Both the position numbers and the translations under genes were made by a program. From Bacteroidales bacterium (GTDB lineage: Bacteria > Bacteroidota > Bacteroidia > Bacteroidales > VadinHA17): 52,985 bases of DNA. Below, piece after piece: positions 33,889-43,091 of the stretch. The notes under the pieces are model-generated. The model ran no database searches. It was not told the origin of the DNA and saw only the letters and a program-made list of their open reading frames with translations. The stretch spans positions 1 to 52,985 of the forward strand of contig JALONV010000022.1 in assembly GCA_025454755.1 (NCBI GenBank). Reading direction: 5' to 3'. The first letter of the stretch is position 1. Each line of letters opens with the position of its first letter.

Positions 33889-34784
33889 TATTCCTCTTCC
33901 TCTTTCTCGTCAGGTTCGCCTGCCACTTCCTCTTCATCCTCTTCTTCAGTTACCTGGGCAACAGTTTCTTCTTCAGCCTCTTCTTCTTCCTCTTCTTCTG
34001 TAATTGCCTCAATAAGTGAAGCAGGAATATCTTTTGCTTCAAACTCTTTTCTTATGCTTTTCTTGTCTTTCAGGCCTGGTTCCTTGTCTTTCTCGATCTT
34101 TCTTTCATTGAGCCCTTCCTCTATTGACTGGCAAAGGATTTCAACAATAAGAGAAATTGATTTTGATGCATCGTCATTTGCAGGAATCGGAAAATCAATG
34201 TCAGAAGGATCAGAGTTAGTGTCAACCATTGCAAATACCGGTATGCCAAGACGTTTGGCTTCCCTTACTGCAATATGTTCTTTGCATACATCGACGACAA
34301 AAAGCGCTGAAGGGAGACGTGTGAGGTCGACAATGCTTCCGAGGTTTTTCTCGAGTTTGGCTCTCTGGCGTGTAACCTGCAGCTTTTCACGCTTTGACAG
34401 GTTGGTAAAAGTACCGTCGGTAGCCATTTTATCGATTGATCCCATTTTCTTGACAGCCTTACGGATAGTCGGGAAATTGGTGAGCATCCCACCCGGCCAG
34501 CGTTCAGTCACATAGGGCATATTGACCTTTTTGACTTTCTCAGCAACAATCTCCTTTGCCTGTTTCTTGGTGGCGACAAAAAGAACCTTCTTTCCTGACT
34601 TTGCTATATGCTTCATTGCTGACGCAGCTTCGTCGAGCTTTACGATTGTTTTTTCGAGGTCGATGATGTGAATACCGTTACGTTCCATAAATATATAGGG
34701 AGCCATAGCCGGATTCCACTTTCTTTTAAGGTGTCCAAAGTGAACACCTGCATCCAATAATGTTTTAAAATCTGTTCTGGGCAT
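33888..34784 (-). CDS. rpsB: 30S ribosomal protein S2 with long acidic tail
   Basis: The 298-residue protein has the S2 core (GVHFGHLKRKWNPAMAPYIF, LFVATKKQA, RWPGGMLTNFPTIRK, IPVFAMVDTNSDPSDIDFPIPANDDA). After about residue 250 it continues into a highly acidic tail of nearly 45 residues rich in Glu (EEEEEEEAEEE ... DEKEEEE), beyond the usual S2 end. Acidic S2 extensions are known in some Bacteroidota. It is followed by tsf. Confidence 0.97.
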   Translation of the reverse strand: MPRTDFKTLLDAGVHFGHLKRKWNPAMAPYIFMERNGIHIIDLEKTIVKLDEAASAMKHIAKSGKKVLFVATKKQAKEIVAEKVKKVNMPYVTERWPGGMLTNFPTIRKAVKKMGSIDKMATDGTFTNLSKREKLQVTRQRAKLEKNLGSIVDLTRLPSALFVVDVCKEHIAVREAKRLGIPVFAMVDTNSDPSDIDFPIPANDDASKSISLIVEILCQSIEEGLNERKIEKDKEPGLKDKKSIRKEFEAKDIPASLIEAITEEEEEEEAEEETVAQVTEEEDEEEVAGEPDEKEEEE

Positions 34785-34899
34785 TTTTATTTAATTTAAG
34801 TTTACATTCTGTTAAAATCAATTGCAGAGTAGTCCATCTTTTACGGAGTCTCTGCAATTTAGATACTAAACCTGCATCAAATGATTGACGAGACTGATC

Positions 34900-35286
34900 C
34901 TAGCGTTTACTGAACTGGAATCTCTTTCGGGCTTTCGGACGGCCCGGTTTTTTTCTTTCAACTTCTCGCGGATCACGCGTCATGAATCCGTTCGATTTAA
35001 GAATTTTTTTATTTTCCTCATCAATCATAACGAGAGCCCTGGTGATGCCAAGACGAAGAGCTTCAGACTGGCCTTTTACTCCACCGCCCTCAAGATTTAC
35101 TTCAATATCATATTTATCAAAGGCATTTAAAACAAGCAGAGGCTGGGTTACAACATACTGAAGGATCTCACTTCCGAAATATTCTTTATAATCCCTGCCG
35201 TTAACAGTTATCTTGCCTTTGCCATCACTTAAATATACTCTTGCAACGGCTGCTTTTCTTCTTCCAAGGGCATTGATTGCTTCCAT
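34900..35286 (-). CDS. rpsI: 30S ribosomal protein S9
   Basis: The 128-residue protein shows S9 hallmarks: GRRKAAVARVYL near the N-terminus, INGRDY-like VNGRDYKEYF, GGGVKGQSEALRLGITRALV, and the basic C-terminal tail ending QFSKR that reaches the ribosomal P site. It starts nine bases after rplM. Confidence 0.97.
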   Translation of the reverse strand: MEAINALGRRKAAVARVYLSDGKGKITVNGRDYKEYFGSEILQYVVTQPLLVLNAFDKYDIEVNLEGGGVKGQSEALRLGITRALVMIDEENKKILKSNGFMTRDPREVERKKPGRPKARKRFQFSKR

Positions 35287-35295
35287 GTCTGTTTC

Positions 35296-35748
35296 CTACT
35301 TGTTTTTAATTTCGATTTTTTTTGGTTTCTGAGCTTCATGCGGATGGGATGTCCCTGTATAAACATGAAGGTTCCTGTAAAGAGCGCTTCCAAGACGATT
35401 CTTGGGAAGCATGCCTTTAACCGCATTCTCAACAAGCCAGATAGGATTCTTCTTCAGCATCTCAGAAGCAGTTGTGAACCTCTGTCCTCCCGGGTAACCG
35501 GTATGCCTTACATATTCCTTCTCATTCCATTTATCTCCGGTTAAAACAACCTTTTCCGCATTGATGACAACAACATTGTCGCCGCAATCAATATGGGGAG
35601 TAAAATTGGTTTTGTGCTTTCCCCTCAGCATGCTGGCAATCATTGTTGCAAGACGGCCAAGAACGGCACCTTCTGCATCCACGATCACCCACTCCTTGTT
35701 AACAGTTGTCTTGTTTGCCGATACTGTCTTGTAACTTAAAGTGTTCAC
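35296..35748 (-). CDS. rplM: 50S ribosomal protein L13
   Basis: The 150-residue protein matches L13: WVIVDAEGAVLGRLATMIASMLRGKHK, DCGDNVVVINAEKVVLTGDKW, HTGYPGG and AVKGMLPKNRLG. It heads the rplM-rpsI pair, followed by rpsB-tsf, the common Bacteroidota arrangement. The 173 bases upstream, towards the divergent guanine deaminase gene, are AT-rich and should hold both promoters. Confidence 0.97.
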   Translation of the reverse strand: MNTLSYKTVSANKTTVNKEWVIVDAEGAVLGRLATMIASMLRGKHKTNFTPHIDCGDNVVVINAEKVVLTGDKWNEKEYVRHTGYPGGQRFTTASEMLKKNPIWLVENAVKGMLPKNRLGSALYRNLHVYTGTSHPHEAQKPKKIEIKNK

Positions 35749-35921
35749 TTGTTATTCGTTTTTAATTGATATACTTATACTTAACTTAAAAAACCCTGTT
35801 ATTTCGGGATTGCAAAAATACAACATATTTATTAAAAAAAAAGAATATTGCTCAGATTTTATTCCTGATGCCAAAAAGTAAGCTTAATTTTACAATCTTT
35901 TAATGAAAGAAGATTAAGCAA

Positions 35922-36401
35922 ATGGGAAAAATGGAAGATGACAGGTTCTTGCTTCTGAATGCAATTAAAATTGCAAAAAAAGGAATTAAAAAAGGTCGGG
36001 GACCTTTCAGTGCCCTGGTGGTAAAAGACGGGAAGATCATAGCAAAGGCAAACAATAAAGTGGTCGTTTCACATGATCCGACAGCTCATGCCGAAGTGCT
36101 GGCAATAAGAAAAGCATCATCTCTGCTGAAGACACATGACCTTTCTGATTGCGTTCTTTACACTTCTTGTGAGCCATGCCCGATGTGCCTTGGTGCCATA
36201 TACTGGTCGGGAATCAGGAAAGTAATCTATGCATCAGATCGCAACGACGCTGAACGATCAGGATTCAGCGATAAGCTGATATACGATGAGATCGGACTTG
36301 AACCAGCGAATAGAAAAATAAAATTCATCAGGATAACAGATGCCGGAGGTGAAAAGGTTTTCGAAAAATGGGACAATTTTGAAAACAAGATCCCATACTG
36401 A
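35922..36401 (+). CDS. guaD: Guanine deaminase (cytidine-deaminase fold)
   Basis: The 159-residue protein has the zinc motif HAEV (His56, Glu58) and CEPCPMCLGAIYW (Cys83, Cys86). The DPTAHAEVLAIRKA stretch, LYTSCEPCPMCLGAIYWSGI and the C-terminal NFENKIPY closely resemble bacterial GuaD rather than the tRNA deaminase TadA, whose C-terminus differs. GuaD converts guanine to xanthine. The DNA glycosylase gene overlaps its 3' end. A TadA role remains possible but is less likely. Confidence 0.85.
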   Translation: MGKMEDDRFLLLNAIKIAKKGIKKGRGPFSALVVKDGKIIAKANNKVVVSHDPTAHAEVLAIRKASSLLKTHDLSDCVLYTSCEPCPMCLGAIYWSGIRKVIYASDRNDAERSGFSDKLIYDEIGLEPANRKIKFIRITDAGGEKVFEKWDNFENKIPY

Positions 36402-36933
36402 TCCTAAAGCAGGCGAGAAACTCTTACGCGACTTCTTTACACGCGATGTCCTGATGGTAGCTCCCGATCTTATCGGAAAAATTCTGGTGATCAAAAGCAG
36501 CAATAATATCTCTGAACGTTTTATGATAACGGAAACTGAAGCTTACCGCGGGGAAGAAGATGAAGCCTGTCATGCCTGCAGGCGAAGAACCAGACGAACT
36601 GATGTGATGTATCATGAAGGTGGAAAGATCTATGTATATTTCGTTTATGGCATGTACTGGATGTTAAACTTTGTAGCAGGGACAAAAGATGATCCTCAGG
36701 CTGTGCTGATACGCGCTATTGAAGGATTCAAAGGCCCCGGAAAACTTACAAAAGCACTCGGAATAGACCGGTCATATTATGGTGAAGACCTGACAACTTC
36801 AAAACGCATCTGGGTTGAGGATACCGGGATAAAACCGGTAATTAAAACCGGACCCAGGATCGGAATTAACTATGCCGGAGATATCTGGAAAAATAAACCC
36901 TGGAGGTATATACTCTGCCCCCAAACCCCCTGA
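36340..36933 (+). CDS. 3-methyladenine DNA glycosylase (AAG/Mpg family)
   Basis: Up to 197 residues. Core motifs of the AAG family are clear: ITETEAYRGEEDEACHA with the catalytic Glu, RRTDVMYHEGGKIYVYFVYGMYWMLNFV, and VLIRAIEG. The enzyme removes alkylated purines from DNA. The ATG at 36340 overlaps guaD by 62 bases; a TTG at 36379 is another start. The C-terminus ends abruptly (WRYILCPQTP): the family usually ends soon after a PWRF-type motif, and here the last residues and the stop come from a C/G-rich repeat whose hairpin loop contains the TGA. Confidence 0.88.
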   Translation: MPEVKRFSKNGTILKTRSHTDPKAGEKLLRDFFTRDVLMVAPDLIGKILVIKSSNNISERFMITETEAYRGEEDEACHACRRRTRRTDVMYHEGGKIYVYFVYGMYWMLNFVAGTKDDPQAVLIRAIEGFKGPGKLTKALGIDRSYYGEDLTTSKRIWVEDTGIKPVIKTGPRIGINYAGDIWKNKPWRYILCPQTP

Positions 36934-37014
36934 AGGGGGCTGAAAAAATACAGATTTAACCCCCTTGCATGAAATCCCGCGGAGCGGGAGGGGGGACGGG
37001 GGGTTCCTCAAGTT
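36918..37014. repeat. C/G-rich dispersed repeat with two hairpins
   Basis: The first hairpin is CCCCC-TGAA-GGGGG (36926-36939), the second TCCCGC-GGA-GCGGGA (36975-36989), followed by GGGGGGACGGGGGGTTCC. The second part shares GCGGAGCG and the G-rich tail with the repeat in dxs at 23020-23070. It lies between the glycosylase and DUF2723 genes and holds the glycosylase stop codon. Confidence 0.7.
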
Positions 37015-37020
37015 AAAGTG

Positions 37021-40000
37021 ATGTTAAAAAAAATACCTGTCACCCTCATTTCGTATTTTTTTGCGTTCTTTGTTTCTTCATTTAAAAAAATTCAGGTTAT
37101 GGATTCAGTATGGGCAACCTATCGCCGCTGGAATAATATTACAGGCTGGTTTGTTTTTCTGCTTTCAGCAGTCGTCTATATGCTGACAGTGGAACCTACT
37201 GTCAGCTTCTGGGATTGTGGAGAGTTTATCCTTTCAGCTTTCAGGCTGCAGGTTGGACATCCTCCGGGAGCACCCCTTTTCCTGATGATAGGACGAATAG
37301 CAACTTTATTTGCTTTCGGTGATGCATCAAAGGCGGCCATGATGGTAAACATGCTTTCCGCACTCTGCAGTGCTTTTACCATTCTGTTCCTCTTCTGGAC
37401 AATAACTCACCTGGTCAGAAGGGTCTACACACGTTCAAACCCTCTTGAATCAAAGCACATCCCTGCAATTATCGGAAGCGGACTTCTGGGCTCACTAGCA
37501 TATACTTTTTCAGATACATTCTGGTTCTCGGCTGTGGAAGGGGAGCTTTATTCGCTCTCTTCACTGATCCTTGGACTTGTTTTCTGGGCTATGCTCAAGT
37601 GGGAAGAAGAGGCAGATGATCCACGTTCGGGAAGATGGATTATCTTCATCGCCTTTATCATGGGTCTCGGTTTAGGCGTCCATCGTCTTAACCTGCTTGT
37701 AATACCGGTACTTGTCTTTGTATATTATTTCAGGAAATACGAAGTCTCCACGAATGGAGTTTTAAAAACACTTCTGTTCTCAGTAGCCCTGCTTGGGACG
37801 ATGGTTTTTATAATTATTCCCGGAGTGCCAAAAGTAGCAGGATGGTTTGAACTTATTTTTGTAAATGTCTTTGGATTACCCTACAATACGGGCCTTCTGA
37901 TATTTGTTTTAGCAGTTATCGCCGGACTGGTCCTGGGTATAAAGTTCTCATTGAAAAGGAAAATGATGATCCTGAATTATGTAATAACCTGTCTTACAGT
38001 GATAATGATAGGGTATTCATCATATGCCATGATCATGATAAGGTCATCAGCCAGGCCACCCATGAACCAGAATAATCCTTCTGACATTTTTTCTCTGGCA
38101 TATTATATTAATATGCAGCAATACGGGAGTTCCCCCAAATTTCATGGTCCTTACTACAGCGCTCCTGCAGAGGATGTGAAAAATGTTATTGCAGGTTATA
38201 ACAAGGTGAAGGGCAGATATGAGCCTTATTATAAACCTGACTATGTTTATAATGAGAAATTCACAACGATATTTCCAAGGATGTACAGTCCTGAACCTCA
38301 GCATAAACCCTCCTATGAATATTGGGGCAGGATTAAGGGCAGAAAGTATACGGTCAGTTCAGGTTCAGGCCGCGAAACCATAGTATGCCCGACATTCGGC
38401 GAAAACCTGCGTTTCTTCTTCAGATATCAGACAGGCTTCATGTATCTGCGTTACTTCATGTGGAATTTCGCAGGAAGACAAAACGATATCCAGGGAAACG
38501 GCAACAAGATACATGGTAACTGGATAAGCGGGATAAAATTCCTCGACGAAATGAGGCTTGGAGACCAGGATAATATTCCGGAAGATCTGAAAACAAATCC
38601 GGCCAGAAATACCTTTTTTCTGCTGCCACTTATTATCGGCATTTTCGGGATACTGTGGCAATACAGGAGAGACAGGAATGGTTTTTTCCTTGTATTCATA
38701 TTCTTTTTCATGACCGGAGCTGCGATAATTTTCTACCTTAATCAATATCCTAATCAGCCAAGGGAACGTGATTATGCCTATGCGGGTTCATTTTATGCCT
38801 TTGCTGTATGGATCGGCATTGGGTTCATGTATATGTATGATCTCCTGAAAAAAGCTTTGGGTGAAAAAATATCTGCAGCAGTAACTCTTGTGATTCTTCT
38901 GGCTGTCTGTCCTGTGCTTATGGCCTTTCAGAATTGGGACGATCACGACAGGTCAGGCCGTTATACTGCACGCGACATTGGCGCCAATTACCTTGAGTCG
39001 TGTGCCCCCAACAGCATACTTTTTACTTATGGAGACAACGATTCATTCCCGGTATGGTACGTCCAGGATGTTGAACAGATAAGATCCGATGTAAGAGTGG
39101 CAAACCTTAGCTATATCCAGGCAGGATGGTATATCGATATGATGAGGCAAAAAGCCTTCAAATCAGATCCCTTACCCTTTTCATTACCGTCAGAAAAATA
39201 TATTGAAGGAGTAAGAGTTCAGATGCCGGTTAACAATACTGTCGATAAACCTCAAAACCTGAAGACTGTGGTCAGGTTTCTCGGGCTCGATGACAGGAAG
39301 TTTCAGATCGACTTAAGCGGAAGAGGCGACTTTGTAAATTACCTTCCCACAAGCAAATTGCAGATCGATGTTGATTCCGCATTTGTGCTGTCAAACGGCA
39401 CAGTGAAGGATTATTTGAAAGACAGGATAGTTTCACCGATGATATGGGGATATACAGAATCAGATGCATTAAAGGGCGATCTGGCAATTATGGATCTGCT
39501 GGCTACAAACGACTGGAAACGTCCGATATATATGTCTACAACAGTGCCCAGCAGCCAGTACAAAGGTCTTGAGAAATTTTTCATTCAGGAAGGCATGGCT
39601 TACAGGATTGTTCCGGTCAGGACATACGATACCGATCCGGGAGAGTACGGCATGATCGATTCTTATGTTATGTACGATAATATGATGAACAGGTTCAAAT
39701 GGGGCAATGCCGGAGACCCTTCAGTATACCTTGATGAAAATAACCGGAGGATGTTCTCCAACTTCAGGAGACTTTTCGGGAACCTTGGAAGGGCTCTGCT
39801 CCAGGAAGGTGACACCATAAAGGCTGTTGAAGCTATCCATAGAGGACTTGAAATTGTCCCTGTCACCAAACTGCCTGATGATTATTTTTCAATAGGTCCT
39901 GCCGAAATACTCGTAAGAGCAGGGAATAAAGATGAAGGTGAAAAAATATTCAACAACATTATTGCCTATGCCAACGATCACCTTGAGTACATAGCAAGTT

Positions 40001-40167
40001 TAAAGAGCAGCGACCGTTATGATCTTGACACTGAGATTGCAATAAATATGCAGTCACTGCTGGATATCTATTACCTCGCTGAAGATCTTAAACTCTCCTC
40101 AGTAAAAAGTACGGTTGAACCTTTTGTAAATGAATACTACGCTAAGTTTTATCCTAAGAACAGGTAA
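37021..40167 (+). CDS. DUF2723 polytopic membrane protein (glycosyltransferase-like fold)
   Basis: About 1048 residues. The N-terminal half shows the DUF2723 signature (EPTVSFWDCGEFILSAFRLQVGHPPGAPLFLMIGR) and some ten or more membrane helices, related to protein O-mannosyltransferases (GT-C). A periplasmic part with NQYPNQPRERDYAYAGSFYAFAVWIG and DNDSFPVWYVQD follows, and the C-terminus is helical and TPR-like. Starts at GTG 37018, ATG 37021 or ATG 37099 are possible; 37099 gives the N-terminus most like the family. It probably moves sugars from lipid carriers to exported proteins, but this family is uncharacterised. The deacetylase gene follows after two bases. Confidence 0.9.
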   Translation: MLKKIPVTLISYFFAFFVSSFKKIQVMDSVWATYRRWNNITGWFVFLLSAVVYMLTVEPTVSFWDCGEFILSAFRLQVGHPPGAPLFLMIGRIATLFAFGDASKAAMMVNMLSALCSAFTILFLFWTITHLVRRVYTRSNPLESKHIPAIIGSGLLGSLAYTFSDTFWFSAVEGELYSLSSLILGLVFWAMLKWEEEADDPRSGRWIIFIAFIMGLGLGVHRLNLLVIPVLVFVYYFRKYEVSTNGVLKTLLFSVALLGTMVFIIIPGVPKVAGWFELIFVNVFGLPYNTGLLIFVLAVIAGLVLGIKFSLKRKMMILNYVITCLTVIMIGYSSYAMIMIRSSARPPMNQNNPSDIFSLAYYINMQQYGSSPKFHGPYYSAPAEDVKNVIAGYNKVKGRYEPYYKPDYVYNEKFTTIFPRMYSPEPQHKPSYEYWGRIKGRKYTVSSGSGRETIVCPTFGENLRFFFRYQTGFMYLRYFMWNFAGRQNDIQGNGNKIHGNWISGIKFLDEMRLGDQDNIPEDLKTNPARNTFFLLPLIIGIFGILWQYRRDRNGFFLVFIFFFMTGAAIIFYLNQYPNQPRERDYAYAGSFYAFAVWIGIGFMYMYDLLKKALGEKISAAVTLVILLAVCPVLMAFQNWDDHDRSGRYTARDIGANYLESCAPNSILFTYGDNDSFPVWYVQDVEQIRSDVRVANLSYIQAGWYIDMMRQKAFKSDPLPFSLPSEKYIEGVRVQMPVNNTVDKPQNLKTVVRFLGLDDRKFQIDLSGRGDFVNYLPTSKLQIDVDSAFVLSNGTVKDYLKDRIVSPMIWGYTESDALKGDLAIMDLLATNDWKRPIYMSTTVPSSQYKGLEKFFIQEGMAYRIVPVRTYDTDPGEYGMIDSYVMYDNMMNRFKWGNAGDPSVYLDENNRRMFSNFRRLFGNLGRALLQEGDTIKAVEAIHRGLEIVPVTKLPDDYFSIGPAEILVRAGNKDEGEKIFNNIIAYANDHLEYIASLKSSDRYDLDTEIAINMQSLLDIYYLAEDLKLSSVKSTVEPFVNEYYAKFYPKNR

Positions 40168-40169
40168 TC

Positions 40170-40775
40170 ATGCGTCTCTTCAGGCCTTTTATCGCGGCAA
40201 GATGGCTTTTCCCGAAAGCCCTTTTCAGGATAATAAGCCCTGGAAAAACCGTATGCCTTACCTTCGATGATGGCCCGCATCCTGAATCTACTCCGCAGCT
40301 ACTTAAAATTCTGGATTCAGAGAATGTCAGGGCTGTTTTCTTCTGCAGCGGTGAGGCGGCTGAGAAATATCCCGGACTGATAAATGAAATAAGACGGAAT
40401 GGTCACTTGATCGGAAATCATGGCTATTATCATTTCTGCGGATGGAGAACTTCAGCAAAAAAGTACTTTGAAAATGCTGAGAAAGCAGCACAGTTTACTT
40501 CATCAACTCTTTTTCGTCCTCCCTATGGACGAATTCGTTTAAATCAATACCAGCGTCTTAAAAAACAATTCCGCATAGTTTTCTGGGATATCATGTCCTT
40601 TGATTTTGACAGTAGTTTTGGTGCTGACCGGTCCCTGCACATACTGAAGAAAAAACTGAGACCCGGCTCAATAATAGTTTTGCATGATACCCCGGGATCA
40701 AACTGCAGGATGTTCCTTCAGGATTTTATTAAGGCAACAATCAGTAAAGGATATAGATTTTGTATTTCGGATTGA
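40170..40775 (+). CDS. Polysaccharide deacetylase (NodB/CE4 family)
   Basis: The 201-residue enzyme has the CE4 motifs TFDDGP (residues 31-36; catalytic Asp33 and metal ligand Asp34), HLIGNHGYYH (His84, His88), RPPYGR near 116-121, and IIVLHDTP near the end. It removes acetyl groups from N-acetylated sugars such as peptidoglycan or exopolysaccharide. No clear signal peptide is seen, though the N-terminus is hydrophobic. It begins two bases after the DUF2723 gene and so is probably translated with it, suggesting a joint role in envelope glycans. Confidence 0.9.
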   Translation: MRLFRPFIAARWLFPKALFRIISPGKTVCLTFDDGPHPESTPQLLKILDSENVRAVFFCSGEAAEKYPGLINEIRRNGHLIGNHGYYHFCGWRTSAKKYFENAEKAAQFTSSTLFRPPYGRIRLNQYQRLKKQFRIVFWDIMSFDFDSSFGADRSLHILKKKLRPGSIIVLHDTPGSNCRMFLQDFIKATISKGYRFCISD

Positions 40776-40809
40776 AGTGTTACATTTGGGATAACATATT
40801 TACCCGTAA

Positions 40810-42087
40810 ATGAATATTCTTGTCCTGGGTTCGGGAGGCAGAGAACATGCAATTGTCTGGAAACTTTCCCAGAGCAAAAAGATAACCGGAATATTTGCTG
40901 CCCCCGGCAATGCCGGCACTTCGGCATTTGGAACTAACCTGCCGCTCGATCCTGAAGATTTTGAGGCCGTAAAAAAAGCTGTGCTCGACCACAAAATAAA
41001 GATGGTAGTGGTCGGTCCCGAAGCACCTCTTGTAGCAGGCATACATGATTTCTTTCTCAGTGACTCAGATCTGAAGGGAATTCCGGTGATTGGTCCGGAC
41101 AAATCGGCCGCCAGGCTCGAAGGCAGCAAAGATTTCGCAAAATCGTTCCTGGTCCGCCATAATATTCCCACAGCTTCATATAGAAGTTTCAGCAAATCAA
41201 ATTCAGATCAGGCTTTGACATTCCTGAAATCACTCAGGCCACCCTATGTAATTAAAGCAGATGGTCTCGCTGCCGGAAAAGGAGTGATAATACTCGATGA
41301 TCTTGAAGCCGCTTTTCAGGAGGTAAAATCGATGCTTGACGGCAAATTTGGCTCTGCAGGACAGAAAGTAGTGATCGAGCAATTCCTGAAAGGCGTCGAG
41401 CTATCGGTTTTCATTATCACAGACGGCCATTCATACAAGCTTCTTCCCGAGGCAAAGGATTATAAAAGGATCGGAGCCGGAGATACAGGTTTGAACACAG
41501 GAGGCATGGGTGCGGTTTCCCCGGTGCCTTTTGCTGATAAACATTTCATGGACAAAGTCATCAGCAGGATTATTGATCCGACAATGAAGGGATTATCAGA
41601 AGATGAAATCACATATAAGGGATTTATCTTCTTCGGACTTATTAATGTGGATGGAGATCCATATGTGATAGAATATAACGCCCGTCTTGGAGATCCTGAA
41701 TCAGAAGCAATAATACCGAGGATAAAATCGGATCTTTTCGATCTGATAGAAGGGGTTGCCGAAGGTAATCTTGAGACAAAAGAAATTGAAACAGACAACA
41801 GATTCGTTACTTCAGTAATGATAGCGTCCGGTGGTTATCCGGGCAGCTATGAAAAGGGAAAAGTAATTTCGGGACTTGACAACACAGACGAATGTGTGAT
41901 CTTTCACGCTGGAACAAAATTGTCAGGTGAAGGGGTTATTACATCTGGAGGCAGGGTTCTTGCTGTAAGTTCCTGGGGGGAAACAATGCAGGAGGCTCTG
42001 GACGGATCATATCGCAATGCCCGCAGGATTTCATTTGAAAAAATGTATTTCAGGCCAGATATAGGATTTGACCTGAAGAAAAAATAG
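40810..42087 (+). CDS. purD: Phosphoribosylamine-glycine ligase
   Basis: The 425-residue ATP-grasp enzyme joins phosphoribosylamine and glycine in the second step of purine synthesis. The N-terminal NILVLGSGGREHAIVWKL, the ATP-grasp PYVIKADGLAAGKGVII and the segments TGGMGAVSPVPF and EYNARLGDPE are all in place. The length is typical. Its TAG overlaps the GTG start of the next gene by one base (TAGTG). Confidence 0.97.
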   Translation: MNILVLGSGGREHAIVWKLSQSKKITGIFAAPGNAGTSAFGTNLPLDPEDFEAVKKAVLDHKIKMVVVGPEAPLVAGIHDFFLSDSDLKGIPVIGPDKSAARLEGSKDFAKSFLVRHNIPTASYRSFSKSNSDQALTFLKSLRPPYVIKADGLAAGKGVIILDDLEAAFQEVKSMLDGKFGSAGQKVVIEQFLKGVELSVFIITDGHSYKLLPEAKDYKRIGAGDTGLNTGGMGAVSPVPFADKHFMDKVISRIIDPTMKGLSEDEITYKGFIFFGLINVDGDPYVIEYNARLGDPESEAIIPRIKSDLFDLIEGVAEGNLETKEIETDNRFVTSVMIASGGYPGSYEKGKVISGLDNTDECVIFHAGTKLSGEGVITSGGRVLAVSSWGETMQEALDGSYRNARRISFEKMYFRPDIGFDLKKK

Positions 42088-43091
42088 TGTTAAGGATTTT
42101 TAAAGGTACCGGCCCCGGGGTTATTCTTCTTATCATAATGGCCCTTGCAGCTATGTGGATCAGCGCCTTCCTCGAGCCAAGGCTGCCTTCACCGGCTATT
42201 TATGAAATAAGACCAATGCCGCTTTATTCAGTTCTGAAGATGCTTGTCGGACAAAATCCGGTACCCGGTGTAATAATCTCTTTTGTGATCCTTTCGTTCA
42301 TGATGTTTCTCATGGTACATTTTAATACAACTGTATTTTTTATCAATGAGAGAACTTTTCTGCCGGCCATCCTGTACCTTTTATTAAGCTCGCTTTTCCC
42401 TCAATATCAGGTTCTTAATCCGGTTCTTCCATCTGTGGTCTTTCTGATGCTTGCTGTAATGAGAATATTGGATTCATACAGGAAACCAGGCATTGCTTAT
42501 AATTTTTTTGATGCCGGTCTTATGATCGGAATCGGCAGTCTCTTCTATGCAAATCTCATCTGGTTCGGACTTCTGGTATTCATAGGGATAGCAATTCTCA
42601 GAACCGGTAATATCAAAGAGATAGCAGTAGGTGTTCTTGGGCTTGCCACACCTTTTCTTCTTACAACCGGCCTCTATTATGTACTTGGAAATGACCTGGC
42701 GCTTTTTATGGAAGATATAGGTGAGAATATGTTTGGCTATTCAGCAATATATGATTTTTCAAGGCTGACAATAACAGCAATAATATTGATTGGACTTGCA
42801 GTCATTGTCAGCATAGCACACCTTTTTATGGGGATAAATTCAAAGAAGATTAAAGCACGGAAGGCTTTTTCAATACTGTTGTGGGGATTCTTTATATCAC
42901 TGATCCTCTATTTCGCTCTCCCTTCGATGTCTGTTGAGATAATTTGGATAACAGCAGTGCCTGCCAGTTATTTCCTGGCGCATTATTTCGTATTTGTGAG
43001 AAAGAAGCTGATTCCTGAGATTATTTTTTCAGCACTTTTTGTGCTGGTTATGCTGCTGCAGGGTTTCTACATTTATACGCAGGTTACTTAA
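42087..43091 (+). CDS. Polytopic membrane protein (DUF6427-like)
   Basis: The 334-residue product has eight to ten membrane helices and starts with a GTG that overlaps the purD stop. Segments such as ILYLLLSSLFPQYQVLNPVLPSVVFLMLAVMRIL and FDAGLMIGIGSLFYANLIWFGLLVFIGIAILR resemble DUF6427 proteins of Bacteroidota, commonly found beside purine and surface genes. No catalytic motif is evident. Its 3' end overlaps the convergent gene by eight bases. Confidence 0.75.
   Translation: MLRIFKGTGPGVILLIIMALAAMWISAFLEPRLPSPAIYEIRPMPLYSVLKMLVGQNPVPGVIISFVILSFMMFLMVHFNTTVFFINERTFLPAILYLLLSSLFPQYQVLNPVLPSVVFLMLAVMRILDSYRKPGIAYNFFDAGLMIGIGSLFYANLIWFGLLVFIGIAILRTGNIKEIAVGVLGLATPFLLTTGLYYVLGNDLALFMEDIGENMFGYSAIYDFSRLTITAIILIGLAVIVSIAHLFMGINSKKIKARKAFSILLWGFFISLILYFALPSMSVEIIWITAVPASYFLAHYFVFVRKKLIPEIIFSALFVLVMLLQGFYIYTQVT

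Noticed and set aside
35922-36401. tRNA adenosine deaminase TadA
   Set aside because: The zinc motif is shared, but the sequence around CEPCPMCLGAIYW and the C-terminal NFENKIPY fit guanine deaminase better.
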